Source of the DNA: Acholoe squamosa
Taxonomy: Eukaryota; Annelida; Polychaeta; Phyllodocida; Polynoidae
NCBI GenBank assembly: GCA_949317995.1
Contig: OX439036.1
Span: forward strand, 3,155,207 to 3,219,206
Length of the DNA: 64,000 nt
Direction: 5' to 3'
Both the position numbers and the translations under genes were made by a program. Positions 1 through 11,806 of the stretch are shown piece by piece (position 1 is the stretch's first letter; the number at the start of each line of letters is the position of its first letter). The notes under the pieces were generated by a model, which searched no databases, was not told the origin of the DNA, and saw nothing but the letters and a program-made list of their open reading frames with translations.

Positions 1-176
1 CGCCCATTACACGATAGATTTACCTTTAAAAGACAATCATACAACCGAGATGTGGCACTTCTGGTAGGAGAAATACAAGTTAGAGTGGGCAAAAGTGGTG
101 ATAACCAGGATCAATGCCATCTAACCAGTGCACTCTCTGCGGAACTTGATAAGCTTTTGATCTGCCAGTTGGATCG

Positions 177-1762
177 TTAGGGGATGGAGTGTGTAGACAG
201 CAGTCTTTGTGTTGCCGTATTGACTTGGCTTAGGAAGAGAGATCCTGCCAAGAATATTGAGGGGTGGATCTTGGCTTCGATGATCTCCTTCCCCCACAAG
301 AAGGTGTGACCCCAACTCTTGTCTGATATTTGAATGATGATCTGTAGCATCTGGTGCACTAGATAGGAGCCATTGTCCTTGGCTACCACCTTACCCACAA
401 ACCATGTGTCGTTGTTGGAGTTGGTGCCGTCCAGGCTAGCAGTGACAAGGAAGTCACCGACCTGGTATTCATCTTGAACCAGCACCAACTTTCCAATACT
501 GTCCTTAGGCAGGGTCGAGGTCGGTAGATCCTGTCGTACTTGCTTCGTTGTAGGGACGGCGACAACGCGCTCTGTGGCAAGCTTTCGTACAGCACACAGG
601 GCGACGTTCTCCTTGTCAGCCGTCACTTCGGGTGCGCTTACGTGCCATGACTTGTGTGTCATCCCTGGTGCGCTTGCAGACAGAGGTGCGCACAACAGGA
701 TCGTAGTCAGGGTCCAAGCCGTCCACTGTGGCAGGACACCTGGCAGGCCGCGTTTTCATCTGAACCAGGCCGCCCTGCTTTGGTGGGGGATGAAGACTTG
801 CATCCGCGTCGTCTGCCACAGCAGGGACATGGGCAGGCTGTGTTTTCATCTGCCGTGTTTGCTTCGGCAGGGGCTTCTTCTTGTCGGTGAACTGCAGCTG
901 ATGCTCGATCCATCCTGGGCAGCCAAACATGGACCTACAGTCAACCCAACAGCAGGGGTCGAAGCAGGATTTGTCACGGACAGCGAGTGACCTTCCTTCC
1001 TGCTTGACCATGGCAGCGTGGACACGCAAGGTGCCCTGCACTGGTTTCTCTGCTGCCACTGAGCCGACAGTGAGGCGGGCGGAGGCGACATCCTTCAGAG
1101 GAACATGGATGTAGTGAATGCGGCCGTCTAGTGCATTTCCTTTGGTCGCAAACTCCTCTGCATTCTTGATGATGCGCTTCTGCTTGACAATGTTGTCGGC
1201 GTTGTGCTTTGCGGCAGCACCGACACCATCACAGGGGCCTTTTCCATGGCCCGCCTCAAAGTAGGTCCATGTTGCCCAGAGAAGAAGCTCCGAGTGGTGC
1301 ACGAGTATCAAGAACACCGAGATATTTCGATACTGGCTGGATGGGGAATCGGAGGCATAATGAACCACCTTGATGTGTGGCAGGTTCTCCCGAAGGAACG
1401 CTGCCAGACAGCGTAGGAATGCCAAGATGGCACCAGTATCATGCCTCCGGTCGTCGGTGCACAGAGCCACAGAGTGATGGTTTGTGGCGCCTGTGTCCTC
1501 ATAACGGTAGTGGATGACTGCAGGGTGCAGGGTCACTGGCTCCTTTGCATAGTAGGTACTCTGTGGAACATCGGGGTATGATACTATCCAATTATTGGCC
1601 ATTTGGATAGTAACTTCCAGCAATGACATCCCTGCTCTCAGCTCACGTACGATGCGGTGTTGGTTGTGTGCACGATCGTCATTGGCAGCCATGGTGAAGA
1701 AGTGGGTTCTCGTCTCCTTAATGAAGGTTACCCAAGATTTCTCTTCTATTTCAGGGCGGAGC
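177..1762 (-). pseudogene. C-terminal half of a split, unnamed protein gene
   Basis: A 387-residue frame (1779 to 616) runs into a second frame (695 to 177) by a frameshift near 650-695. The first carries a run SDSPSSQYRN, then YFEAGHGKGPCDGVG, a pattern I remember from a multi-copy family of unnamed proteins in many invertebrates; I cannot name its function. The second frame has a small beta-rich C-terminal module (residues about 75-150, around GDFLVTASLDGT and FLWGKEI). The frame's first residues (FKKKK) are only the LINE poly(A) read through, so the true upstream part is the block at 18253-19405, on the same strand 16.5 kb away. The two halves fit as one gene split by a retrotransposon insertion. 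It may itself be a transposon gene. The frameshift and the split make it non-functional here. Confidence 0.6.
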
Positions 1763-2264
1763 TTTTTTTTTTTGAACAAATTTAAACTTTATTTGGTCTA
1801 GTGGTACATACATCATGTAAACATAGACATGCAGTGTATTTAGTCGTTATGTATTTGAAATATAACGCCTATATAAGTTTGCCTAAGTACATTCGTTGAT
1901 ATATTACACGATTACCTATTTTACAAGGTAATTCTTTTTAATAATTACACGACCAAACAGTTCATGACCAGATCGTCATTTCAAAAATGTTGTTATGATC
2001 TGACCACTTAAATCATTACAGATATTCATACAATTATACGTTATAATAACAATTATTTTGAACAATTTGGGGCACTCTCTATCTATTTTAAGTACAAGAA
2101 AGTAATTGATACCCCCCCCCTAGTCGTATAAATGATTTCAATTTTATACAGCATGCGCAGATACTATCTAATATGCTAGCATTGACAAAGTCGACGTAGA
2201 CAATCATCATTGGTCTTTAAATAGACCGTTATTATTGCACTTTAAGAAGTAGGTTTAACAATAT
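1763..2264 (-). mobile_element. 3' UTR and poly(A) end of the LINE
   Basis: On the minus strand an AATAAA signal (plus 1788-1793) is followed 14 bases later by a run of eleven A (plus 1763-1773), directly abutting the coding sequence of the split gene. This is the expected 3' end of a LINE inserted in the same orientation. The rest is AT-rich with no coding content and ends at the Gypsy A LTR. Its assignment to the LINE whose ORFs lie at 14.9-18.2 kb is by position and strand. Confidence 0.55.
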
Positions 2265-2639
2265 TGTAAGGGTTTGTGGCCTTACGGATCTGGGGGGTTC
2301 GGGTCTTACGATTCGAAAGAAAGAGTAAGACGGTAATTCAAGTGTATGCCAACGGTTAGTTTATTTCTTAGTGTACACTCACGGCTGCCGGATGTTATAG
2401 AATAAGCAGCTAAGATGGATGGAGAACTGATCTACATGGTGCGGAGGCCTGTAGGGCCTCTGACGTAGCGACTGAGCCCTGGGCTTTATATAAGGACCCA
2501 GGTGTTCGTCGTCAGATGTCCCCACAGACCCGGATCGGTGCTGCCACCTATCCGGAACCTGAGGAACGTCCGACGACTCGACTCACCCGCCATGTCAGAC
2601 GGTACCCAACTATATGGTTAGATAATACGTACCTCTACA
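2265..2639 (-). repeat. 3' LTR of Gypsy A
   Basis: The LTR is bounded by TGTAAG at 2265 (plus view) and TACA at 2636-2639, giving the usual TG...CA ends. Read on the minus strand it has a TATA box at about 2493-2485 and an AATAAA signal at 2365-2360, so U3, R and U5 run from high to low coordinate. Just outside the high end is a purine-rich tract on the minus strand (plus 2640-2656), fitting the polypurine tract. Positions 2265-2443 are repeated at 14706-14883. The low-side flank reads AATAT; its expected partner on the other side has been lost. Confidence 0.88.
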
Positions 2640-4192
2640 CCACTCCCCCAGACATTTAGGAGGGTGTTATAGTTATAGTAATATTACTAGGACAACATAT
2701 CTATATGTCTTAACCCTTAGTAATAGAGGTACAACCATAGATATAACGTTAACACCAGGTTAGATATCATTTGAATGTCATATACATATATTCGATAGTG
2801 TATGTAGTTACAAAATGGCAAAGTTGAATGTTCGAATATGATACGAATTAATTATATGAATAACAGTTATATGTATCGGAACTGTTAATTAGGTTATTAT
2901 ACCATAGGATATCATATCATATGTACCGTACAAATAATAAGATAAGTATCATAATTCGTATACATGTGATAGTAACAGTTATGTGTAACGGAACTGTTAA
3001 CATTAAATACATCATGTAATAACATTCATATGCGTTTGTAGTTATTAATACCACATTTAATTATGTAGTCTTAAAAAAGACTGTTATAGTAACTACACTA
3101 TCTAATGACATATAATATTGTAACATCATTGTATGACATAACCATATGGATCCGTTTCCGTGAGTAGTACGAATAGAACCATTTGTATTATACACTTGAA
3201 AAAAATTCACGGTGTAGTAATGAATATAATGATATATATGATATCACCGTGTACCGAATAACCTTTATAACACCAGATTAATATATTTATGATACAATAT
3301 GTCTCGCAGGACAATAATAAGTAAGTTCTGGTGTAGTTTATCGGATCTTATATTATAATAATTGACAGTGACTTAAGATCCGTACCAACATACATATATA
3401 TATACCCGTATTATAATATATAGTATGATGTGACCAGTGTAGTCTTATATGTACATACAAATAACATTATAGAAAAATAGACATATGATAACATTTACAA
3501 TTTTAGAAAAGATGATAACTGCTGCTGGGGTCTTTTGCTGTAGCCCTTCGGATGCTCACTGATAGGTGTGGTCAGCTAACCACGGGATGGACGTGCTAGA
3601 GTCTATAGTTATTAAGGCGAACACGGTAGATGAGTTTGGGGCAGCTACCCACAATCCTCTAGAAGTGCTAAAGTTCATAGGTAAATCTGAATGGTGTAGA
3701 ATGTAGAAGTGAATTGTAGATCCGGTTCTGTCAACTGTATAGAATCGTAATCCGTTTTAAGTTTAGTTGACATAAGTAGAAATAGTCCAATATAGGCTGG
3801 TCCGGAAGTAATAGTAGTATATGGTATAAGTCCATTCGGGAGTATAGATGAGATGTAGAGGTAAGTCGTAAAGTCCATCCTAGTAAGTGGTTAGCACAGG
3901 TAACAGCAGGAGTCTGGAACTGGCATCCGGATACGTCTGACAGCAGCAAGTCTACTATTTGATTGTCCATATGTGAAGTTATAAATCCGAATAGACTATT
4001 CAGGGTACAATAAGGGTTATACAGCCTAAATTATACAATAAGCTGGTCATAAGAGGAACCCTGAACACATACTATAGGTGTTCATATACTAGTGAAGAAA
4101 ACATTCGCAGACCTATAAGGTTCCGCAAAGACTATATCTGGTTATTTGGTGGTGGAGAAAAAAAAATTATGCGAAAATAACCCGTAGCATGC
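2640..4192 (-). other. AT-rich non-coding segment between accessory frame and 3' LTR of Gypsy A
   Basis: About 1.55 kb lies inside the element without a supportable frame. It holds two near-identical short hairpin-forming units at 2861-2887 and 2973-2999, each with arms AACAGTT and AACTGTT around a short loop. The rest is AT-rich with many short TATATA-like runs. A counterpart of about 1.05 kb, also AT-rich, is found at the same place in Gypsy B. Confidence 0.6.
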
Positions 4193-7144
4193 TTAGGCAG
4201 ATTTCTTAGCATGCTTCTTCTTAAGAAGAGCTAGAGCCGACTCGGGAGTGCCGTCCCACTCGTCCAGGTTGACTCTGAATACCCTCATGAACTTAGTGTT
4301 CAAGTTGGTTTTCCGGGTAATCTCCTCCTTTACATGTTTCTCCAACACGTGCACGTCCATGGCTGCCTTTTCTTGGGCAGCTGCGGCAGCCTCCTCCTGG
4401 GCCTTCACATCGTCCCGAATGAGGGTCTCGAGGCGCTGCTTTTCAGCATCCGCGACCTCCTTCATACACAACAGGGTGTCGTTTAGGAGTCCCTGATGAA
4501 ATTCTGTGGCCTTCTCACGGACACACTTCTCCCAGTGGGTGTAGATGGCCTTCTGGACATCTGCCTCCCCTTGGCGAGATTTCTCAAACCAAATTTCCGC
4601 ATTACCGGCCTTAATGGTAATAGCGTCCTTTGGTTTCGCAGGTGCAGCGACAGCCTTGGGAGGAGTCGATGCGGCCTGTGGACCACTTCTGGGTTTGGGG
4701 CTTCAGGACACGCCTGCTGATGGTACACAGTAGGCAGGGGGCGCGTTCTGCTTCAATCCCATTTGCAGGTACATGTTCAACTGCTCCTGGGTGAAGCTAA
4801 CTGGCAGGGCGGCTGGAGCGGATGCGGATCCGGCGGCAGCAGGTGCTGTGGTCCTCTTTGGGACAAGACGACCATCCTTTCCTACCACCAAGGTCTGGCT
4901 TTCAGGTCCAGGTCCCTGGGTTAAGGACGGAAAGTTACGAGGATTAACTTTCCCAGGCTTAGATACGGCTCCAGCGTATCCGGCAGGTTCGGGCTTCTTG
5001 AACACCGGAGTGCCCTGAGCCTGCTCTGCGGGGTGCCTAGCCAGAGGAGACCTGGAACGGTCCTCTGCTCTGACTTTCGATTTAGCAGTGGTGCTCTGAC
5101 CATTACCGTTGCCACCACGGTTCTGATCTCTTCTGCTCCTTTCACGAGCTCTCTTTGCATCCTTTCCGGATTCCTCGCATTTCTGCCAGAGAGACTCGTG
5201 CATGTCCAGTTTACCCTTTCCAGGAGTCAGGACTATCTTCGCGCAGAGTTTCAAATCCTTGGTCTTCGGAACCTTGCAGAGGACTTGGTCCCCTGGTCGG
5301 ATCTTAGACCAAGCATCCTCGCTCAGGCTATCAAACTCCTTCATGAGTTCCAGGTGAAGCTCCATGATACGCTTCCGAGCCATGTCCAAACCTTCGGCGT
5401 GGCATTTCTTCTGGTGTCTCGCCAGATCACTACGTCGGCTGTATTGCACCTTCGTAGTACATTTCTTACCCTTCTTGCCATAACTCGGATCACAAATGTA
5501 AACCGGGTGATGGTGGAAGTGGGTCTCGACGAGATGTCTTTGGAACCGAGCTGGAGTGCTCCAGGTCCGGACCGAGACATCACTCGCATCCTGGCAGATA
5601 GAGAAGGGACAGGACTTCTGGTCGTCACCGTACCACTTCTCTAGAGCCCAACGTAGCTTCCTCCTCTGGGTATAGGTATAGTACCCTTCGGTATGGTTAA
5701 GCATAAGCCACATCTTTCGATAGGCCTTGCTCGGATGGGGGTCCTCGTCCAAAAGACGCATCCAATCTTCGTCATCTGACTCATTGTTCTTGTTGATTGA
5801 GTCCGGGCAGGCATAGAGGGTAGAGCCGTCCTTCTTTACTCCGTAGGCGCAATCGGAGAAGCACGTCGGAATCCGGGTTTTGAATCCGGATTTGGCGTTA
5901 GCCCAACGTTCGGCCTCGGTTTGAGTTGATGGAGTGGCCTTCTCATCATACTCAACCGAGGACTCGTGCACCGACTCCTCGTCAGACGACTCAACCTCCA
6001 TGGCGGTACTACCAGTGGTTGAGGTGCTGGGTTTCGGCTCGGCTCTAGCAGAATCCAGGAGATTCTTGAGCTTCCGAGCAGCGGATCGTCAGTTCTTACT
6101 GACCTTCCAGTCTTCCTCCGGTTCCTGGGTTCCGGATGTGCTGGAGGTCGTGGCTTCTACTGGGGTAGTAGTACTGCCGGTAGCTTGTGTAGCACTGGCT
6201 GAGCTCCTGGTGGCAAGCTTCAGGTCGGGGATAGGAGGTGCGGGTGCTTCCGCAGCTCTCTTAGCCTCTTCCTGGGCCTCCTGTTCGGCAGTCATACGGC
6301 GGACAATAACCGTCCGAAGGGCTGCAGCTCGGTCCAATCCGATTAGTGAATTGTTCTGGACATCCACCAATTCCTGCTCGGTTATGTAGAAACCGTCATC
6401 CCACTGCTCGAAGTTAGCAGCGGCCTCCCTGAATTCCTTAGTGGTCCGGCACGGCGGCCGGGTAGCACTAGGGCGTGGGTAGGTCTGTCCATCGGTATCC
6501 CAGACACAGCCTACCCAGTTGATGTTCGTAGCCTTGACGTTCCACAGGGATTTGTCAGGCTTCGGATATGCTCCGAGCTCGAAGGCTCGGTTAGCTGCAT
6601 ACACGGTTTCACGGAAACCAGCGTCTACCATAAGTCCCCGTTGGAACCACGGCCAGTCTCGAAGCCACTCGGGAGGCGTCCTGGTCAGCTGTTCCGGAGC
6701 CATGACGCCCTCGATAGCTATCCTGACTTTTGGGTCCATCCTGACTGGTGTCCCGTCCGCGTAGGTCACTTGTGCCTGCAGTTCCGGGTGGACATACAGG
6801 TAGCGACCATCGTAGCTAGCTGGAAAAGGTTCTGCCACTGCTGGCTTCCACTCATCCTTCTGTCCGTCAACTTGGGTAGTTTCGGACTCAGTTGCTGCGG
6901 GTTCAGCACTCGCAGCCCCTCCGGATCCCTCGGCCGGGAGTGGAGATAAAGGTTTCTCTGGCTCATTTAGTGAGAATGAAGCCAGCTTCTCCTCGAACGA
7001 GCGATCCGTGGGTTCCTCCACGTCCATCATCTCGCTCTCTTCCTGTGTAACAGGTGACAAAGCTTCCGGAAAAGCTTCTGCGGACGGAGTCAGCTTATCC
7101 GGGTCACCGGATAGCTTGGCTGCAGCTACGGATTCCTCAGCCAT
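4193..7144 (-). pseudogene. Post-pol accessory protein of Gypsy A (single frame, two TGA codons)
   Basis: Three open segments (7144-6089, 6001-4703 and 4471-4193) lie in one minus-strand frame. Translating the gaps shows they are one run of about 984 codons broken only by TGA at 6089-6091 and 4703-4705. Segment 1 (351 residues) has an acidic, Ser/Glu-rich start and a folded-looking part near residues 105-260. Segment 2 is acidic at first, then has two C2H2-like finger patterns: C131-x4-C136-x19-H156-x4-H161, and C170-x10-C181-x14-H196-x4-H201. A basic Ala/Pro-rich region follows. The end is a Lys/Glu-rich probable coiled coil with a terminal WDGT motif. There is no signal peptide, membrane segment or envelope feature. 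I do not recognise the family. A shorter relative sits at the same place in Gypsy B. Both stops could come from CGA by CpG decay, or be read through. Confidence 0.75.
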
Positions 7145-7627
7145 GACCGGGGAATCACCTACGGGAGTAAAATACTCCTTTTTCCGGCTTTTAGGGCGCC
7201 TACCAGGAGACAGACTCTGGAGGAGCGAGGAGGGCTTTGCTAACCGGTAAAATCCAAGAAGGGAGCGCGCTCGACCGTCTTGAACGTTACCGAAAACAAA
7301 TATGGTGACAGGCCAGCTTTCGTGACGTCATTTCCCCGCATCCCGCTAGGTCACGAGAGGTCAGCCGAGACTGGACACGGTGACGTCATGCGGAAACGCA
7401 CGTGCTACAAGCGGAACATAAACAAACTGAATGTTTTTAGGTAATTATCGCTCATGCCGATGACTCGTCTGGGGATTTAAGTGGAGATTATGGAAAGCTT
7501 AAGCAAATCCACCGGATTATCCGTCCACTACCCATTGGTACATCATGCGACGGCGACAAATAAGCCTTTCGGGTCAGTTGTTATCCGTTCCTCTAAATGT
7601 AAACATTACACTCGTTGTGTATACAGG
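7145..7627 (-). promoter_or_regulatory. Spacer between pol and accessory frame, with two consensus CRE sites
   Basis: The 483-base spacer has no coding content. It contains two exact copies of TGACGTCA, the palindromic CREB/ATF site, at 7323-7330 and 7381-7388. A motif at about 7513-7538 (core TCCGTCCACTACCCA) is almost unchanged in the equivalent spacer of Gypsy B at 22325-22352. The position just upstream of the accessory frame suggests an internal promoter or a splice/processing signal; that role is inferred. Confidence 0.5.
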
Positions 7628-10600
7628 TTAGGTCACTGCAGTCCTCTGGGCAATTCGAGGGCTGCGACGAACGTATCTCCCCTTATCGGATAGTTCTCTA
7701 TCGGACCTGACAGTCTGAAGAGCTTTTTCTAAGTGTTTCTTAGCCTTAGAGACACTTTTCCTCTTCTTTTTGTCTTCACCTGCCGAGACTTTTTTAACTC
7801 CCCCACGCTTAATCGGTGTTGGCGCGGGTGTCACTGATTCGGAACACTTTTTAGGCCTACCACGGCCTCGCTTCACTGTAGTGTTCTTTACCTGGTCTAT
7901 TATGCGATTCTGGTTCAGGATCTTTCCGGAATCTTCACCATACATTTCCGTGGAGGTCTCCCTCCCAGACCATTTTCTCAGTCTGGCCACATTTGACTTA
8001 TACAGTCGACCAAGGTCAGATCTAATTATTACGGTACAGTCACTGATAACTTGGGTTACCGTGAAGGGACCATCCCAATTAGACGCTAATTTTATGTGCC
8101 TAAGTGGTTCATGTAGCCTGAGAACTCTATCTCCGGATTGGAATTTCCGATGCTTTAGATCGGTATCATATCCAACTTTCTGCCATTTGGCACTTTTCTC
8201 CAAATCGATCCGGACAGACTCATATGCCTTTTTAAATCTGTCTCTTAAACATTCCACAAAAACTACATGGCAAGGTAGTTCCGGGTCCATCCCTACGACT
8301 CCGAATACTAAGTCGGCAGGCATTATTAGATCTTCTCCGAATACCAAAAGGTTCGGAGTACAATTTGTACTTGAATGTACCGTACTGTTATAAGCATGTG
8401 TCACAAAATGACATTGCTCATCCCAGTCATCCATATGTTCATTGACAAGCGACTTTAGAACTTGGATAAGGGTTCTGTTGAACCTTTCTACCAATCCGTC
8501 GCTTTGTGGCCTATATGGATTGGTTCTAGTCTTGCAAATAGCTAAGTATTCGCACATACCCTGCCAGAGATTTGATTCGAATTCTCTGCCTTGGTCACTG
8601 TGTAACATTAATGGTACACCGAAACTTAGTACCCAACCTTTTACGAAGGCTTCAGCACAAGTAACTGCCTTGTGGTCCGGTAGTGGAAATACTTTAGTGT
8701 ATTTTGTGTAATAATCACACACTACCATCATACAGGTGTTATCATTAGCAGTTGTGTTCAATCCACTAATGATGTCTACCCCGATTCTTGCGAATCTAAC
8801 TCCGAAAAGTTCTTGGGATAAGGGAAGTTTGCCCATCCCGGGTCCAGGTTTGTTTTTACAACAATCCGGACAGGTGATTACCCATCTTTGCAAGTCTCTG
8901 GTCATGCCAGGCCAGTAGTATCTTTTGGAAAGTCGTGCCAACGAACGTTTCCTTCCAAAATGACCACTGGTCCGATGTCCATGACAGAAGTACATAATGT
9001 CATGTCTCATGGCATGTGGTATTACCACTTGCATGATTTTCTCACCATTTTTACATGGCTTCCAACGGTATAACACGCCTTTCCGGACTTCAAGCTCGGT
9101 CCATTGAGCAAGAAACCTTCTCATTTCTCGGTTTTCCAGAGAGACCTCAGGTCTAACTGGACGTATACCCTTTGGTACTAATTGCAATAGCTGCGCAGTT
9201 ATAGAGTCAGCTTCCTGGAAACGTCGTATGTGATCCATAGACCAATCCAGTACACTGGCAACTAGGGGTTCGAATGGTCTTCGAATCCCTGCTAGCACTG
9301 CCCTATGAGCTCCACAATCAGTACAATCCGGATTATCACATTTCCGGATTGGTATTCGAGACAAGGCATCAGCATTCAAATGCTTCACTCCAGGTCTATG
9401 CTGAATCTGGTGATGTTCAAGCCCATATTCTGATAGATGGGCTAACCATCGGCCTAACATTCCTTCAGCATCTCGGAAGTTCAGTAGCTATCTCAAAGAG
9501 GAATGATCTGTACGCAATGTAAAGTTCGTTCCCCATAGGAAATGTTTGAACTTCTTGGTATATACAACTACTGCTAACAGCTCTCTTTTGGTTGTGCAGT
9601 AATTGCGCTGAGTCTTACTCAGTGTATTGCTGGCAAAGGCAATTGGTACTTCTCTCCCATTTTGGACTTGCGAGAGAGCTGCACCAATGCTATCATTACT
9701 AGCGTCCGTATCCAGTATGAAATGATCCGTTTCATTCGGATATTGTAATACTGGAGTACTCGTGAACAGTTCCTTTAGCTTTTGAAAAGCAGATTCCTGT
9801 TCATGCCCCCAAGGAAATTTTTCCTTGGTACTTCCTGGAGTCCAGTTAGCTATTGCTTGCAATGGATAACTGATTCTAGAATAATTCGGAATAAATTCCC
9901 TATAATAGGAACAGAATCCTAAAAAGGACCTCACTTCTTTGGGTGTTTTAGGTCTATTCCAATTCGTAACTGATTCGATTTTCTCCGGATCAGCTTTTAT
10001 TCCTTCATCACTAATGATGCGGCCCAAATAATTTATGGACTTTCTAAACATATGACATTTCTTAGGTTTCAATTTGAGACCATTAGAAATAATACGTTCC
10101 AATACCATTTTTAGGTTATTAGAACACTCTTCGAATGTTTTTCCGAAGACTATGACATCGTCAAGATATACAAGACATCTTTTCCACAATAAGTCACTTA
10201 GAATTGTTTCCATCATTGCTTCAAATGTTGCTGGTGCATTGCACAAACCAAACGGCATTACGTTATATTGTTTTTTCCATATCTGAAGGGTTCATTCCCA
10301 CTTGCCAATAACCTGATTGCAAGTCTAGGGTACAAAACCAACTGTTTCCTCCTAAGGAGTCAATGGTTTCGTCTATTCTCGGTAGTGGATACGAATTCTT
10401 TTTCGTTATTCCATTCAACTTCCTGTAGTCTATGCAAAAACGGATAGTGCCGTCTTTTTTTGTTACCATACACACAGGACTACTCCATGGACTATTGGAA
10501 GGGACTATTACATCCTGTTCCAACATCTTGTTTATTTCTTCTTCAGCTACTCTCTTTTTCGCTAAAGGTAACCGCCTATACGGTATCTTAAAGGGTTCTG

Positions 10601-11806
10601 CATCTCCAGTATCTATTTTATGTACTACCTTATTTCTCGTACCTAGTTTTTCACCAGGTTTGGCAAAGGCAGTCCTATACTGACAGAGCAATTCATAGAA
10701 CACTTTCCGGTATTCCGGATCTTCTAATGAAGTTTCTTCATACAACTTGAGTAAGTCTTCCGAAATTTCATCATCTCCTGTACCCTTTTGTAAGTTACTC
10801 TTACTATCCGTTACAGTTTCCGAAAGGGTCACGTTTCCGAAAACTTGTCCCTTTTTCAAGTAGATAGTACTGTTTCCGGTATTGGAGACAGGTACTACCG
10901 ACCATGATGCATTTGCTACAATAGTGTCTGCGGATACTAATCCGATACTTGACAGAGTAGCTACATCCGGTTCTATTACTGCAGGCTTATTGCGCATTGC
11001 AGGATCACTTCTTACAAGCACATCACAGGCTACTCCCGGAGGGATTCGCACAGTGTGTGCTACACTAGCCATACTGCTCACTTGTCTCAGTACACACCTA
11101 ACCTTTACGGGATATGGGTATTTCACACTCAACACTCCTGATTGAGGTTCCAACACAGCACCATACAGGGATGCGAAATCCAACCCAAGTATCCCCTCAT
11201 CTGCTATATCCGCAATGGTGGCGCTCATGACATAGTCATGTATACCATCCAACTGTAGTTTCACACAAGTTCTACCATACGTCTGCAAGGTACTGCCATC
11301 GGCCGTCTGAGCACTTCCTCCCGATTTGAGAGTATCATGTTCATCCGGTATAAGATCATAGAATCCCCTGGAGATACAAGAGTGGCTAGCTCCCGTATCT
11401 ACAAGGAATTCGGCAGATCTTCCATTAACAGTGAGGCAAACATACCACCGCCTTCCGTTTAGAACAGGGGGCATGTCCGTGAGGATCGGAATGTCATTTT
11501 TCACACCAGGAGTCGATCCATATCCTTTCAGGAATTCCAGACAAGGATGACCCGGGGGCAGGTGGGCACCACAGACCTTGGCTAACTTGTAGCCGCCTGC
11601 CTCGTTACTGATATTGGGTTTCCCCTGTGCTCCCGTGGCACCTGCTATATCAGCTTCCCTAGCCTTCCGGGTGTCTACAACCACCTCGGTGCTAGGCGAG
11701 TTTGTTACTACATGCGAACTATCATCACGGATGGTGATATCATGGCAAGATTTGTCACTGGGATCCCCTTCTTTGCCCCTCGGGAGACCCCTTCCTAGTT
11801 TTCCTA
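7628..11806 (-). pseudogene. pol: Gypsy A pol polyprotein (PR-RT-RNase H-integrase)
   Basis: The pol frame is open upstream past the gag stop and lies in the -1 frame relative to gag, so it is probably made by -1 frameshifting. A C-x2-H-x4-H-x-C motif (CGAHLPPGHPC) precedes the aspartic protease (FLVDTGASHS). The reverse transcriptase follows, with YLDDVIVFG, then RNase H (DTDASNDSIGAAL) and integrase. Integrase has an H-x3-H/C-x2-C zinc site (HGHRTSGH, CPDCC) and the D, D, E residues in IGVDIISG, LHSDQGREF and SDGLVERFN. The C-terminal tail is basic, with an AT-hook-like RGRGRPKK near 7865. Breaks: about ten codons deleted with a frame change at 10258-10263, just before MPFGLCNAP, and a TAG in place of the expected Trp at 9488-9490. 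Pol ends at 7628. Confidence 0.9.

Noticed and set aside
2280..2340. tRNA-like B-box words near GGTTCG and GATTCGAA in the LTR
   Set aside because: No matching A box, acceptor stem or cloverleaf could be built; the sequence is explained as LTR.
5033..5644. Plus-strand frame of 203 codons
   Set aside because: It is a shadow of the minus-strand accessory gene, whose zinc-finger and coiled-coil features are on the other strand.
4193..7144. Envelope gene hypothesis for the post-pol frame
   Set aside because: No signal peptide, membrane anchor, cleavage site or Cys-rich ectodomain is visible; zinc fingers and coiled coil point to an internal protein.
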